Source: Denitromonas ohlonensis | GTDB taxonomy: Bacteria > Pseudomonadota > Gammaproteobacteria > Burkholderiales > Rhodocyclaceae | Direction of reading: 5' to 3' | Length of the DNA stretch: 64,000 nucleotides | Assembly: GCF_007625205.1 (NCBI RefSeq) | Contig: NZ_VMNI01000012.1 | Location: 1 to 64,000 of the forward strand | Made by a program: the position numbers and the translations under genes | Notes under the pieces: model-generated | Seen by the model: only the letters and a program-made list of their open reading frames with translations | Database searches by the model: none | What the model was told of the DNA's origin: nothing | Part shown: positions 7,626 through 16,491 of the stretch, in pieces | Position numbering within the stretch: the first letter of the stretch is position 1 | Layout of the letters: each line of letters opens with the position of its first letter

Positions 7626-9359
7626 TTACATGGAGGTCGGCGCAGACACGCCGAGCAGGGCCAGGCCGGATACCAGCACCTGGCGCACGGCGGCGGCCAG
7701 CGCCAGGCGCGCCATCATCAGGGCTTCATCGTCGACCAGCATGCGTTCGGCGTTGTACCAGCTGTGGAATTCGCCCGCCAGATCCTTCAGATAGAAGGCC
7801 ACCTGGTGCGGCGCATAGTCGGCCGAGGCTGATTGAATCACTTCGGCAAACGCCGCCAGCCGCGCGCACAGCGCCAGTTCGCGCTCGCCGTCGAGGCGCG
7901 ACAGGTCCACCTCAAGCAGATCGCGCTCGACGCCGTTCCACTGGGCGAGCACCGAGCAGATGCGCGCATGGGCGTACTGGATGTAATAGACCGGGTTTTC
8001 GTTGCTCTGGCTCTTGGCCAGATCGAGATCGAAATCCAGATGCTGATCGCTCTTGCGCAGCACATAGAAGAAGCGGCAGGCGTCGTTGCCGACGTCCTTG
8101 CGCAGATCGCGCAGGGTGACAAACTCGCCGGAACGGGTCGACATCGCGGCTTTCTGGCCGTTGCGATAGAGCACCGCAAACTGCACCAGCGCGACTTCAA
8201 ACTTCTCGACCGGCAGGCCAAGCGCGGCGATCGCACCGCGCACCCGCGGGATGTAGCCGTGGTGGTCAGCGCCCCAGATGTCGATGATGCGGTCGAAGCC
8301 ACGCTCGTATTTGTTGAGGTGGTAGGCGATGTCGGAGGCGAAGTAGGTGTACAGCCCGTTCTCGCGCTGCACCACGCGGTCTTTCTCGTCGCCGAAAGTG
8401 CTGGAGCGGAACCACTTGGCGCCGTCCTGCATATAGATGTGGCCCTGCTTTTCGAGGGCCGTCACCGCGCGCTCGACCAGACCGGTGTCGAACAGGCTCT
8501 TTTCAGAGAACCACTTGTCGAAAGGCACGCCGAAGCCTTCGAGGTCTTCGCGGCAGTCGCCGAGCTGTTCGGTCAATGCAAAGTCGTGAATCCAGGCGTA
8601 GTCCTCGCCCAGCAAGCGCTTGGCGTTGGCGATCAGGCCGTCGAGGTGATCTTCCTTGTCGGCCTCGACCGAGCACACGCCGGCCAGCACCTGCTCCGCG
8701 GTTACTTTGGCAAAGCGGTCGCCGTGGGCGTTGCGAATCTCGCCGCCCATGTCGATCACATAGCTGCCCTGATAGGCGTTCGGCGGGAACGGCACGACGA
8801 TGTCGAAATTGGCCAGATAGCGCAGCCAGGTCGACAGCGCCAGGATGTCCATCTGCCGGCCGGCGTCATTCACGTAGTACTCACGCGCCACGGTATGGCC
8901 GGCGAAGTCCATCACCGAGGCCAGCGAAGCGCCGTAAGCCGCGCCACGGCCATGGCCAACATGCAGCGGGCCGGTCGGGTTGGCCGACACGAACTCGATC
9001 TGCACTTTTGTACCGGTGGCCGCGCCACGGCCAAAGCGCTCGCCCTGACTCAGCACCGCCTGCACCACCGAGGTCTTGGCGTCTGAGGCGAGCGTGAAGT
9101 TGATGAAGCCGGCGCCCGCCACCTCGACCTTGGCCACCTGCGGTGACGCGGGCAGCTCGGCCATCAGCAGCGCGGCGAGATCACGCGGGCTGCGGCGCAT
9201 CGGCTTGGCCAGTTGCAGCGCCAGGTTGGACGAAAAATCGCCATGGCTGGCCTGCTTTGGCCGCTCCAGCACAATGGGCGTATCCACATGGTCTGGCGCC
9301 ACGCTTTTCAGCGCCTGGCGCAGCAAGTCGGCAAGAAGGGTTTTCGGGTCGGCGCTCAT
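7626..9359 (-). CDS. argS: arginine--tRNA ligase
   Basis: A 577-residue class I aminoacyl-tRNA synthetase that charges tRNA-Arg in the cytoplasm. The N-terminal Add-1 domain (about residues 1-95), the HIGH-type motif HVGHGRGAAYG after ANPTGPL, and the C-terminal DALR anticodon-binding domain are all present. The KMSKS loop is degenerate (AAMSTRSGEF), as is usual for many ArgRS. The ATG at 9359 is preferred over a GTG two codons upstream. A TATAAT hexamer lies about 29-34 bases upstream, so it probably has its own promoter in spite of standing 74 bases behind the M15 peptidase gene. Confidence 0.96.
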   Translation of the reverse strand: MSADPKTLLADLLRQALKSVAPDHVDTPIVLERPKQASHGDFSSNLALQLAKPMRRSPRDLAALLMAELPASPQVAKVEVAGAGFINFTLASDAKTSVVQAVLSQGERFGRGAATGTKVQIEFVSANPTGPLHVGHGRGAAYGASLASVMDFAGHTVAREYYVNDAGRQMDILALSTWLRYLANFDIVVPFPPNAYQGSYVIDMGGEIRNAHGDRFAKVTAEQVLAGVCSVEADKEDHLDGLIANAKRLLGEDYAWIHDFALTEQLGDCREDLEGFGVPFDKWFSEKSLFDTGLVERAVTALEKQGHIYMQDGAKWFRSSTFGDEKDRVVQRENGLYTYFASDIAYHLNKYERGFDRIIDIWGADHHGYIPRVRGAIAALGLPVEKFEVALVQFAVLYRNGQKAAMSTRSGEFVTLRDLRKDVGNDACRFFYVLRKSDQHLDFDLDLAKSQSNENPVYYIQYAHARICSVLAQWNGVERDLLEVDLSRLDGERELALCARLAAFAEVIQSASADYAPHQVAFYLKDLAGEFHSWYNAERMLVDDEALMMARLALAAAVRQVLVSGLALLGVSAPTSM

Positions 9360-9387
9360 GGGCACGAATCAGGCTGGAAAACCGCGC

Positions 9388-9393
9388 ATTATA
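9388..9393 (-). promoter_or_regulatory. candidate -10 element of argS
   Basis: A perfect TATAAT on the minus strand lies 29 bases before the argS ATG. No convincing -35 hexamer is seen at 17 bases. A short hairpin (GAAGC/GCTTC at 9397-9410) lies just upstream. If real, it separates argS from the protease operon. Confidence 0.4.
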
Positions 9394-9433
9394 CAAGAAG
9401 CGCGGGCTTCCTCCGGTGCGCCGACCGCTGGCA

Positions 9434-10009
9434 TCAGGCCACCGCGGCGCGCAGCCCCTCCACATAAATCATCCGCCCCGAGTCCGGGTCGCGGATATAA
9501 CTCAATTCCACCCGCCGGTTCGCCCCGACGCCGGGGGGTTTTAGCGACACATGCACCCAGCCGGAATTCGGCCCCTTGCTCGGGTCATAACACTCGCAAA
9601 TCACCTGATCGAAATCGGGCAGATGCTTGACCACCCAGCGCGCCAGGTCCAGCGTGGCCACGCCGGGGACTTCGATATCGCAGGCGCAGCCGGTGGTGTG
9701 CTGGCTGGTGCTGATCCAGCTGGCCGGGCGCTGTTTGAGCGCGCGCTCCAGCGCTTGCGAGCGGAACACGCTGTTCGGCGAGTAAGAGCCAAACTGATCG
9801 CGCACCGGCTGCAGCACCTGCCGCGCCAGATGCACCGCGGCCTGCAACTGCGCCTCGGTTTCGAAGCCGTTGTCGATGCCACGACGCTCGGCCAGATCGG
9901 AGCGGGTCAGCTCGTAGAAGCGAAAATTCGGCGAGATCACATCGCGTGGCGCGAGTCCGCCCAGATGCAGGTCGGCAATCGGTGTCTGGCTATGGTCGGT
10001 CGTTGTCAT
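9434..10009 (-). CDS. M15-family (Peptidase_M15_3-like) zinc peptidase without signal peptide
   Basis: A 191-residue protein. The metal-binding pattern of M15-type D-Ala-D-Ala carboxypeptidases and phage endolysins is visible: Ser-x-His-x-x-Gly-x-Ala-x-Asp in SQHTTGCACDIE, a Glu-containing strand (DQVICECYDP), and Trp-x-His in SGWVHVSLK. PNSVFRSQALERAL upstream is also family-typical. There is no signal peptide or membrane segment, so the enzyme should stay in the cytoplasm unless released. The ATG at 10009 lies only 13 bases after the CHAT gene stop, so the two are almost certainly cotranscribed. Expected activity is cleavage of peptidoglycan stem peptides, but another peptide substrate is possible in this protease context. 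Confidence 0.8.
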   Translation of the reverse strand: MTTTDHSQTPIADLHLGGLAPRDVISPNFRFYELTRSDLAERRGIDNGFETEAQLQAAVHLARQVLQPVRDQFGSYSPNSVFRSQALERALKQRPASWISTSQHTTGCACDIEVPGVATLDLARWVVKHLPDFDQVICECYDPSKGPNSGWVHVSLKPPGVGANRRVELSYIRDPDSGRMIYVEGLRAAVA

Positions 10010-10022
10010 GGTCGTCTCCGAG

Positions 10023-13000
10023 TCATAGTCCGGCACGGATGGCGGTGATCGCATCGCGCAAGGGTTTGCGTGCGCCCTCGCACAAGGCCACCAGAAAATC
10101 GAGATGCTCATGCAAGGTGGCGCGCTGTCGCGGGCTGGCCCCGCGGACCAACGCGCGACGGTACAGCTCGACCACCTCGTCGGCCCCACGACGCGCCGCC
10201 CGGGTATTGGGCGCGCGGGCAATCAGGCGCACCAGCGCGCAGTCGGCCTCGCTGGCGGCGTCCCAGAAGTTGGGGTTGGCCGCGTTCTTGGCCCGCGCCA
10301 CCTCGATCATCGCCTCGCACTCTTCGAGCAGAATTGCCGCGCTGGTGCCGGCCGCGCCGCCCAGCGTGATCGCCAGCACCTCGGCCAGCGCCCAGTTGGT
10401 AAAGCCGTAGATCGACCGCCCCTTGCCGGCCGCCTCCATCGCCAGCCGGTAGTAATTGCCCATGTTGATCAGCGCTTCGAGCCGTGGCCCCTCGGCCGCG
10501 TGCAGCCAGGCCAGGCGTTTGCAGGCGCTGCCGAGCAAGGTGTAGCGTTCTTCGGTCGGCGCGCGCCGGCAGATCAGGTCCAGCTCGGAGATGGCTTCTT
10601 CGATGCGCGTGACCAGCTCGGCGCGCCGCACCTCATCCGCACTCGACGACGCCCGCAAGGCAGCCCAGGCCTGCCCGGCGAGGCGCACCTTGAAGTTGGC
10701 GCACTGCTCCACCGCGCGCACCGGGCAGTCGCCCTCGTCATAGCCGAGCGCCCGGTTCAGCCAATCGACGGCCTCGGCAAACGCGCCCGTCTCGCCCCAG
10801 GCAAAACCAATGGCGGCAGCCACATCGGCCCGCGCCAGCCAGCGCTCGGACAAGCTCTGCGGCACCCGGCCGAGAATGGCGGCGATGCCGTCGCGCATGC
10901 CGGCCAGCGCCTCGGCATCATCGCCATGGCGCTGCACCTGCATCTGCACCCACTGCACATGGTTTTCCAGCGCCACCACCAGTTCGGAGGGCGCATAGAA
11001 CGGACGCTGGGCGCGCGGCGTGCTGACCCCGGCCTGCCCGCGCAAGCGGTAGCTCGGGTCGCCGTAGCACTGGTAAGCGCCCCAGGTGTTGATGCCGGGG
11101 AAGCTGGTCCAGGCTTCTTCGCGCGCGGCACGCACCGCCTCACCGAAGGGCTGGCCCGCCAGCAGATGCTTGTAGAAACTCGCGGCAAAAGCGTTGGCGG
11201 CGGCGTCGTCTACCGCCCAGCCGGCGGCCACCACGGCCTTCACGCCCATCTTCACGAACTGCACCGCCAGATTGGCGGCCAGGATATTGAACCGGGCAGA
11301 CTCACTGCGCGCGGTCTTGCCCAGATGACAGCAGTTGATGAACACCAGCTCGGGCACCCAGCGCATCTGCTCCACATCCCCCGGCGTGAGCACCGCGTCG
11401 CGACCGATCACCATGCCCGACACCGTCCGGCCGCGATCCGACGTCATTTCATGCACGCCGTGGCCGGCCAGATGCAGAATGCGCCAGGCGTCGCGATGCA
11501 GGCCGGCGAGGATCGAATCGGCCCGTTCGTCGATGCTCTCGCGCACCTCGAACCCGCCGCTGCGCAGCATGGCGACCACGGTTTCGGCCTCTTGGCGCGC
11601 GCCGGGCAGATCGGAAAAACTGGCCCAGGCGTCGAGATCGGGGTTGCCCACCACCAGCGCCTTGGCATGCGGCGCATGGGCCGGCTGCTGGCGGAACTGG
11701 CTGGCCTTGAGCTGACGCACCAGCCCGGCCGCCACCGCCGGTGGTCGGTCGCCCGCGCTCCAGCGGTTCTCGAGCAGCTCCCACGGATAACGCGCCGAGC
11801 GGTCATCGACCATCACCACCATATTGGACTGGCGCGGCGCCATTTCCTTGAGGCTGTTGGGCAACAGCATCTCGAACAGGGTTTTGGCGATTTCGCTGTT
11901 GGCCGCCGGCGAGGCCGAGGCCTGGGCGATGAAGGCATCGGCCAGCTCCAGCTGCCCGGCCATGAGGGTTTCTTCGGCGCGGGCACGGTCGGTGGCGAAG
12001 ATGAAGCGCAGCGCTTCGCGGCCCGGCTCTTCGACAATCTCCAGGCGGTGCCACCAGTCGGGCATCTCGTCGCAGCGCACGCGCCGCCGCCGGCCTTCAC
12101 CCGACTGGATGTCTCGGCTGTCCCAGCGCAGCTTGCCGGCCAGGTCGCCATCGCGCAGGCAGTTCTCCAGCCCCTCGGCGGCCGAGATGGCCACGTCTTC
12201 GAAAATCTCGATGATCTCCACCGCGTCGATCACCACCCGGTTTTCCAGCCCTTGCTCGACCAGCGCGGCACTGGCCGATACGGCCCCGCGCAGGATGGCG
12301 TCCACCGAGGCGCCCACCGGCATGCCGCCCGCGCCCGAACCGACCAGCAGGCAACTCACCGCCGCCGAGCGTGGCGCCGAGGCGGGGCCGAAGCGCACAT
12401 CGTCCGGCCACTGCGCGACCTGCAAGGCGAAGTCGAGCAACGCGCTGCGCACGCCCGCCTCCAGCAGCCCCGGCGACAACTCACCGACCAGACCGAGGCC
12501 CACCACGATGGCGCCCGAGGGCTTATGCGTGGGCACTTCGTTGAAGAACAGCGCATGCGTACCATTGGCGGCCGGATACATGCCGAGGTTGAGCCGCTGC
12601 GACAAGGCGCCACCGAGGCGCTGGTTAACCGCCGCTTCGGCGCTGACGATGGTGTCGCCCGCGTAGTGGCCGACCAGCACCGGGTAGCGCGCATAGGCCA
12701 GATCGCCATGGCGGATGCTGACCGCCAGCGTGGGCGCGGCGGCGGCGCTTTGCGCCTCGGCCGCCGGCCGGCCCGGACCAAAGCCCAATGCGCGCACCGC
12801 CGCTTCGTCGGGGAAATCGTCAGTGAAGGGCGTGATCGGCATCGGGAAGCGTGTCGGCTCGGTCACGCCCGCCCGCGCACGCTGCGGCGGACTCGCCGGC
12901 AAGCGCTGGGTGGTGCCGGTCATGAGCAGATCGAGCAGGCCGGGGAAGGCGCGCTTTTGTGTACACAGCGCGTCATGGGCGGTGTCTTCCACATACCAGG

Positions 13001-15461
13001 TCGGCACGCCGGGCAAACGGCCCGAGGCCCAGGTGACGGTGCCATCGCCTTCCGAGGTGGCCTCGAAGGCCAGCGTGCGATCGCTGGCCGGGTCCCATTC
13101 GTTGCGCGGCACCACCGCGTAATCGACCACCGTGGCCGGTTGGCAGCCGGCGAGGTAGATCATGTGGCGCGGCTCGGGCGGCGCGTCGAGCAGACGCTGC
13201 CAGGTCTTGCGCGCCTCGCGCAGGGCGGCGGCATCGGCCAGCGGCCACACCGCGGTCAGCTCGGCCTTGAGCGCCTTCCAGCGCGCGGCATCGGCGAAGT
13301 CGGGGCCGGTGGGATCAAAGGGCAGCAATTCGAGCAGACCGGCGTATTCGCGCACGATATCGGTCACGCCGGTGGTGCTCTGCGTCATATCGAGCAGCGC
13401 CAGCTTTTGCTGGGTGGGGTTGCAGGCGGTCAGCCAGCGCACAGCCTCGTGGGAGCCGAGGTTGGGCGTGCCGAGCATCACGAAGCGGCTGTTGGGCAAG
13501 GCGGTGATGCGCTGCCACGCGGCGGCACCGGCGCCGCCGTCGGCGATCATGGCGCGCACCACCAGGCCGCCCATGGAGTGCGCCACCAGATGCACCGGCT
13601 GGCCGCTGGCTTCGATCTCGGGCAGCCATTGGGTGAGCGATTCGGCCAGGCGCGCGGCGGCGACGGTGACCGACTGGCGCCAGTCGTAGGGGAAGATCTC
13701 GACCCGGTGGCTGCGGGCGAGGAACTCGATCATCGGGCCGTAAAAGTCGCCGATCAGGTCCACCGGCTCGACATCGGGCTGACCCATGCGCAGGCGCTTG
13801 AGCTGGCCGCGCAGCAGGCGCCAGTAGTCGAGCCAGACGGTTTCGCCGCGCTGCTGCAGCACGCTGCCCATGGTGCCGGGCAGCACCACTGCCAGCGGCC
13901 GCGGCGCGCCGCCGGAGCGGCTGCGGCGCACGGCCTCGCGCCAGCGTGGCGCCTCGTGCGGGGCGCTGGCAATCGGCAGGAAACCGCCATCGTTGCCCTC
14001 CGGCCGGGTCAGGCCATGGCCCAGCCATTTGACGGTTTTTTCGTTGTTGAAATAGCGGAAGTGATTGACCTCGCCCCCCGCGTCGCGCAGGAAACGGGCG
14101 CCGCCGTCGGGGCGACGCAGGCCGCCGAGCATGGAGCCGGTATTGACCACCAGATCGTGATCGGCGCCATAGAACCAGTCGGTGGCCAGCAGCTTGATCT
14201 GCTGCCACAGCGAGTCGCCCTCGATGTCGCCGGCGATCACCGACAGGTCGGCGGTGACGGTGAGATCGGGCGACTGCAGCAGCCGGGTCAGGGCCGAGCC
14301 TGGCATCATCGCCTCGACGCCCGGCAATGTGCGCGGGTCGGTGCGCGCCTTGACCACCGCGAGCAGGAAGTCGACCGCCTCGCCAAACAGGCCGCCGCCG
14401 GAGATGAAGTCCATCACCGACAGCCAGCGGTCGAGCCGCCCGGCCGCCAGCGTGGTGCCGCGCGCCGGACAGGCCACGCGCACGAAGCGGGTGATGCGCA
14501 ACTGCTTGGCGTCGAGTTCGGCGACGAGCGCCTTGAGCGCTTTGCGGTCGCCGTCGTAGGCGGCATCGCGCGCCTTGGCGGCGGCGGTGTCGAGCGGCGA
14601 CAGGCCGATCTGCTCGGCCACGGTGCGGTCGGCGGCAAACAAGGTGTCGATCAGCTTGCTGTCGAGCGGGTCGGTGTTCGCGTCGCGCATGCCCAGGCAC
14701 AGCAACTCGCCGACCAGACCGCCGCGCGAATGGCTGACCAGATGCACCTCGGCACCGGCCGGCAGGGCACGGGCCAGGGCCAGCGCGTTTTCGATGGGGC
14801 TTTCGGTCAGGGTGCGATGCTGCAGCGCGAAGGCCCGCTCGCCATAGCGCTCGGCCAGCCGCGCGCGCAAGGCGGCACCGGCGGCGTTGTCCTTTTCCCA
14901 CAGCCCGCCAAAGCTGCCGGTAGCACTTGAGGCCGTGCCATGCAGAAACACCAGCAGCGGCGTGGCGCCCGCGGACACGCTGCCGCTGACCGCCTGCAGG
15001 TCGGGCGAGCTGCCATCGAGCGACACCCGATACAGGCCCGGCGGGCCGTCGAGCGCGCGGTCTTCCAGCGCCTTGCCAAGTCTGGCCGCGGCGATGTTCT
15101 TGAGATCAACGCCAAAGACTTCGAGCACCCGCACACCGAGCCCGAGCCAGCCGCGCGAAGTGCCCGCCGTGGCGTGGCCGGGGCGCGGACCGAAATCGAG
15201 CCGCCACAGCGCCTCGCCGTCGCGCCCGACACTGCGCTGCCCGCGCTCGCGCAACAGGTCGTCGGCGCGCGACCACAGGACGAAGCCGTTTTCGAGCTCG
15301 ACCCGCAACACGGCGTCGGCGTCGATCTCGGTCGCCGACTCGCCGCCTCGCGCCACCCCCGGCACGATCCGCCGTGCCGAGGTCACACTCACCTGATCGG
15401 TGCGGGGCTGACGGGCGGCGGCGGCAGCGCCGCTGAGGCGAAAACGCGGATCGATGGGCAT
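10023..15461 (-). CDS. giant CHAT protease fused to two alpha/beta hydrolase domains
   Basis: A 1812-residue soluble protein. Residues 165-470 form a first alpha/beta hydrolase: FLHGTASS, nucleophile Ser245 in SHSRGG, probable Asp434/436 (GADHDLVVN) and His467. Residues 520-850 form a second, LCAT/PGAP1-like: LPGTMGSVL, Ser629 in AHSMGG, Asp806 in GDGTV, His829. Residues 905-1100 are an unassigned alpha/beta region. The CHAT (caspase-like) domain covers about 1205-1475, with His1334 in HLAGHG and Cys1378 in FINCCHLG. The last 330 residues are helical and repeat-like, perhaps TPR-related. No signal peptide is seen. The start has AAGGA nearby. It lies 27 bases after the caspase gene and 13 before the M15 gene. 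Function is unknown; a protease-gated lipase or cell-death effector is an inference. Confidence 0.9.
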   Translation of the reverse strand: MPIDPRFRLSGAAAAARQPRTDQVSVTSARRIVPGVARGGESATEIDADAVLRVELENGFVLWSRADDLLRERGQRSVGRDGEALWRLDFGPRPGHATAGTSRGWLGLGVRVLEVFGVDLKNIAAARLGKALEDRALDGPPGLYRVSLDGSSPDLQAVSGSVSAGATPLLVFLHGTASSATGSFGGLWEKDNAAGAALRARLAERYGERAFALQHRTLTESPIENALALARALPAGAEVHLVSHSRGGLVGELLCLGMRDANTDPLDSKLIDTLFAADRTVAEQIGLSPLDTAAAKARDAAYDGDRKALKALVAELDAKQLRITRFVRVACPARGTTLAAGRLDRWLSVMDFISGGGLFGEAVDFLLAVVKARTDPRTLPGVEAMMPGSALTRLLQSPDLTVTADLSVIAGDIEGDSLWQQIKLLATDWFYGADHDLVVNTGSMLGGLRRPDGGARFLRDAGGEVNHFRYFNNEKTVKWLGHGLTRPEGNDGGFLPIASAPHEAPRWREAVRRSRSGGAPRPLAVVLPGTMGSVLQQRGETVWLDYWRLLRGQLKRLRMGQPDVEPVDLIGDFYGPMIEFLARSHRVEIFPYDWRQSVTVAAARLAESLTQWLPEIEASGQPVHLVAHSMGGLVVRAMIADGGAGAAAWQRITALPNSRFVMLGTPNLGSHEAVRWLTACNPTQQKLALLDMTQSTTGVTDIVREYAGLLELLPFDPTGPDFADAARWKALKAELTAVWPLADAAALREARKTWQRLLDAPPEPRHMIYLAGCQPATVVDYAVVPRNEWDPASDRTLAFEATSEGDGTVTWASGRLPGVPTWYVEDTAHDALCTQKRAFPGLLDLLMTGTTQRLPASPPQRARAGVTEPTRFPMPITPFTDDFPDEAAVRALGFGPGRPAAEAQSAAAAPTLAVSIRHGDLAYARYPVLVGHYAGDTIVSAEAAVNQRLGGALSQRLNLGMYPAANGTHALFFNEVPTHKPSGAIVVGLGLVGELSPGLLEAGVRSALLDFALQVAQWPDDVRFGPASAPRSAAVSCLLVGSGAGGMPVGASVDAILRGAVSASAALVEQGLENRVVIDAVEIIEIFEDVAISAAEGLENCLRDGDLAGKLRWDSRDIQSGEGRRRRVRCDEMPDWWHRLEIVEEPGREALRFIFATDRARAEETLMAGQLELADAFIAQASASPAANSEIAKTLFEMLLPNSLKEMAPRQSNMVVMVDDRSARYPWELLENRWSAGDRPPAVAAGLVRQLKASQFRQQPAHAPHAKALVVGNPDLDAWASFSDLPGARQEAETVVAMLRSGGFEVRESIDERADSILAGLHRDAWRILHLAGHGVHEMTSDRGRTVSGMVIGRDAVLTPGDVEQMRWVPELVFINCCHLGKTARSESARFNILAANLAVQFVKMGVKAVVAAGWAVDDAAANAFAASFYKHLLAGQPFGEAVRAAREEAWTSFPGINTWGAYQCYGDPSYRLRGQAGVSTPRAQRPFYAPSELVVALENHVQWVQMQVQRHGDDAEALAGMRDGIAAILGRVPQSLSERWLARADVAAAIGFAWGETGAFAEAVDWLNRALGYDEGDCPVRAVEQCANFKVRLAGQAWAALRASSSADEVRRAELVTRIEEAISELDLICRRAPTEERYTLLGSACKRLAWLHAAEGPRLEALINMGNYYRLAMEAAGKGRSIYGFTNWALAEVLAITLGGAAGTSAAILLEECEAMIEVARAKNAANPNFWDAASEADCALVRLIARAPNTRAARRGADEVVELYRRALVRGASPRQRATLHEHLDFLVALCEGARKPLRDAITAIRAGL

Positions 15462-15488
15462 GGGCAGAGTCCTTGGCGGTGGCGGGGA

Positions 15489-16283
15489 TCAGGAGAAGAG
15501 TTCGAAGTGACGAGCGGTGCGCGAGCCGAAAATTTGCGGGCTCTGCGGCAGGCGGGTCGAGGGCAGGTAGTGGCTGATGGCGCGGAACCACTGCTGGTAG
15601 CTGGCGCCCGGCAACAAGGTGTGGAGGCTCTTGATGGCGTAGTAGGTGAAGGCGCCGTTGGGTCGGCCGCGGAACTGGGTGTCCCAGCTGAACTCGGTGT
15701 CGCGGCAGCCGGCCAGCAGCAGGTCGCCGCCGGCGCGGGTCATGCCGCCCATCAATGTGGGCGGCCGGCTGCGGGTGGCGGCGAGTGCGCTGAGGCTCAT
15801 CCAGCTGGCCGGCGGCAGAAAACGGGCGCGTGGCAGGCTGGGGTCGAGGTCGGCCTCGTCGCCGCGGGTGACCGAGCCGGAGTGGCAGCTGTCGGAAATG
15901 AGCACCACCCGCACGCCGGCGGGTCGCTGGTCGAAAAGCGTGCGCAGATCGTCGTCGAGCAGGATCTTGCCGTCGCCGATGTCGTGCGGACACAGCGCCT
16001 CGTCGCGCCCGTCGGCCTCGTCGCCTGAGCGGTCGGGCACCCAGGTGCCGTGGCCCGAGTAAGTGATGATCAGCGAGTCACCCTTGACCGCGCTGGTGAT
16101 CAGATCGCCGATTCTCTCAACCATGGCGTCCAGCGTCGCCTCGTCGTCGAGCAGCGAGCTGACCGCGTAGCCTTTGCCGCCCAGCACGGCCGCCCAGTCG
16201 CGGGCGTCGTTGATGCATCCCGACAGATCCCCGTCGGTGCCGGGGTAGTCGTTGATGCCGATGGTTAAAGCGCGTTTGCTCAT
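15489..16283 (-). CDS. caspase family protease, type I metacaspase-like
   Basis: A 264-residue peptidase C14 protein consisting of little more than the caspase domain. The dyad is intact: His78 in YSGHGTW and Cys133 in SDSCHSGS. The acidic stretch GDEADGRDEALCPHD and the LLDDDL segment between them match metacaspases and paracaspases, which cut after Arg or Lys rather than Asp. IGINDYPG and CINDARDW at the N-terminus are also typical. The start ATG at 16283 is preferred over one eight codons upstream because GAGGTG precedes it. It is the first gene of the caspase-CHAT-M15 operon. No transmembrane, signal or sensor domain is fused. It probably activates or is activated by the CHAT partner; this is inference. 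Confidence 0.92.
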   Translation of the reverse strand: MSKRALTIGINDYPGTDGDLSGCINDARDWAAVLGGKGYAVSSLLDDEATLDAMVERIGDLITSAVKGDSLIITYSGHGTWVPDRSGDEADGRDEALCPHDIGDGKILLDDDLRTLFDQRPAGVRVVLISDSCHSGSVTRGDEADLDPSLPRARFLPPASWMSLSALAATRSRPPTLMGGMTRAGGDLLLAGCRDTEFSWDTQFRGRPNGAFTYYAIKSLHTLLPGASYQQWFRAISHYLPSTRLPQSPQIFGSRTARHFELFS

Positions 16284-16352
16284 GAGGCACCTCGCTTGCT
16301 GCGTCATCGGGCGGGCACAGGCCGGCCCCGGTCATGACGATGGCTTCTTCTG

Positions 16353-16380
16353 ATTAAAGCATGTAGCCCCCTCAGAGCAA
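16353..16380 (-). promoter_or_regulatory. candidate promoter of the caspase-CHAT-M15 operon
   Basis: On the minus strand a TTGCTC hexamer (16375-16380) and a TTTAAT hexamer (16353-16358) are 16 bases apart, about 70 bases before the caspase ATG. The -10 match is five of six, the -35 match only three of six. Confidence 0.35.
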
Positions 16381-16491
16381 GGCGACACTTTGTATCAAGC
16401 CACGATATCGGCGCCCGCGGCGCCGACGCGGCGCGCCCCTGAGGGGGTGTTTGGGGCACAATTGCGCTTTTGCTTTTGTTGGCTTCTGCCC

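Noticed and set aside
10104-14930. Antisense open frame of about 1600 codons opposite the CHAT gene
   Set aside because: Long antisense frames are expected in GC-rich genes with strong third-base bias; the translation is low-complexity, rich in His, Arg, Gly and Ala and shows no domain, while the minus strand has three coherent domains.
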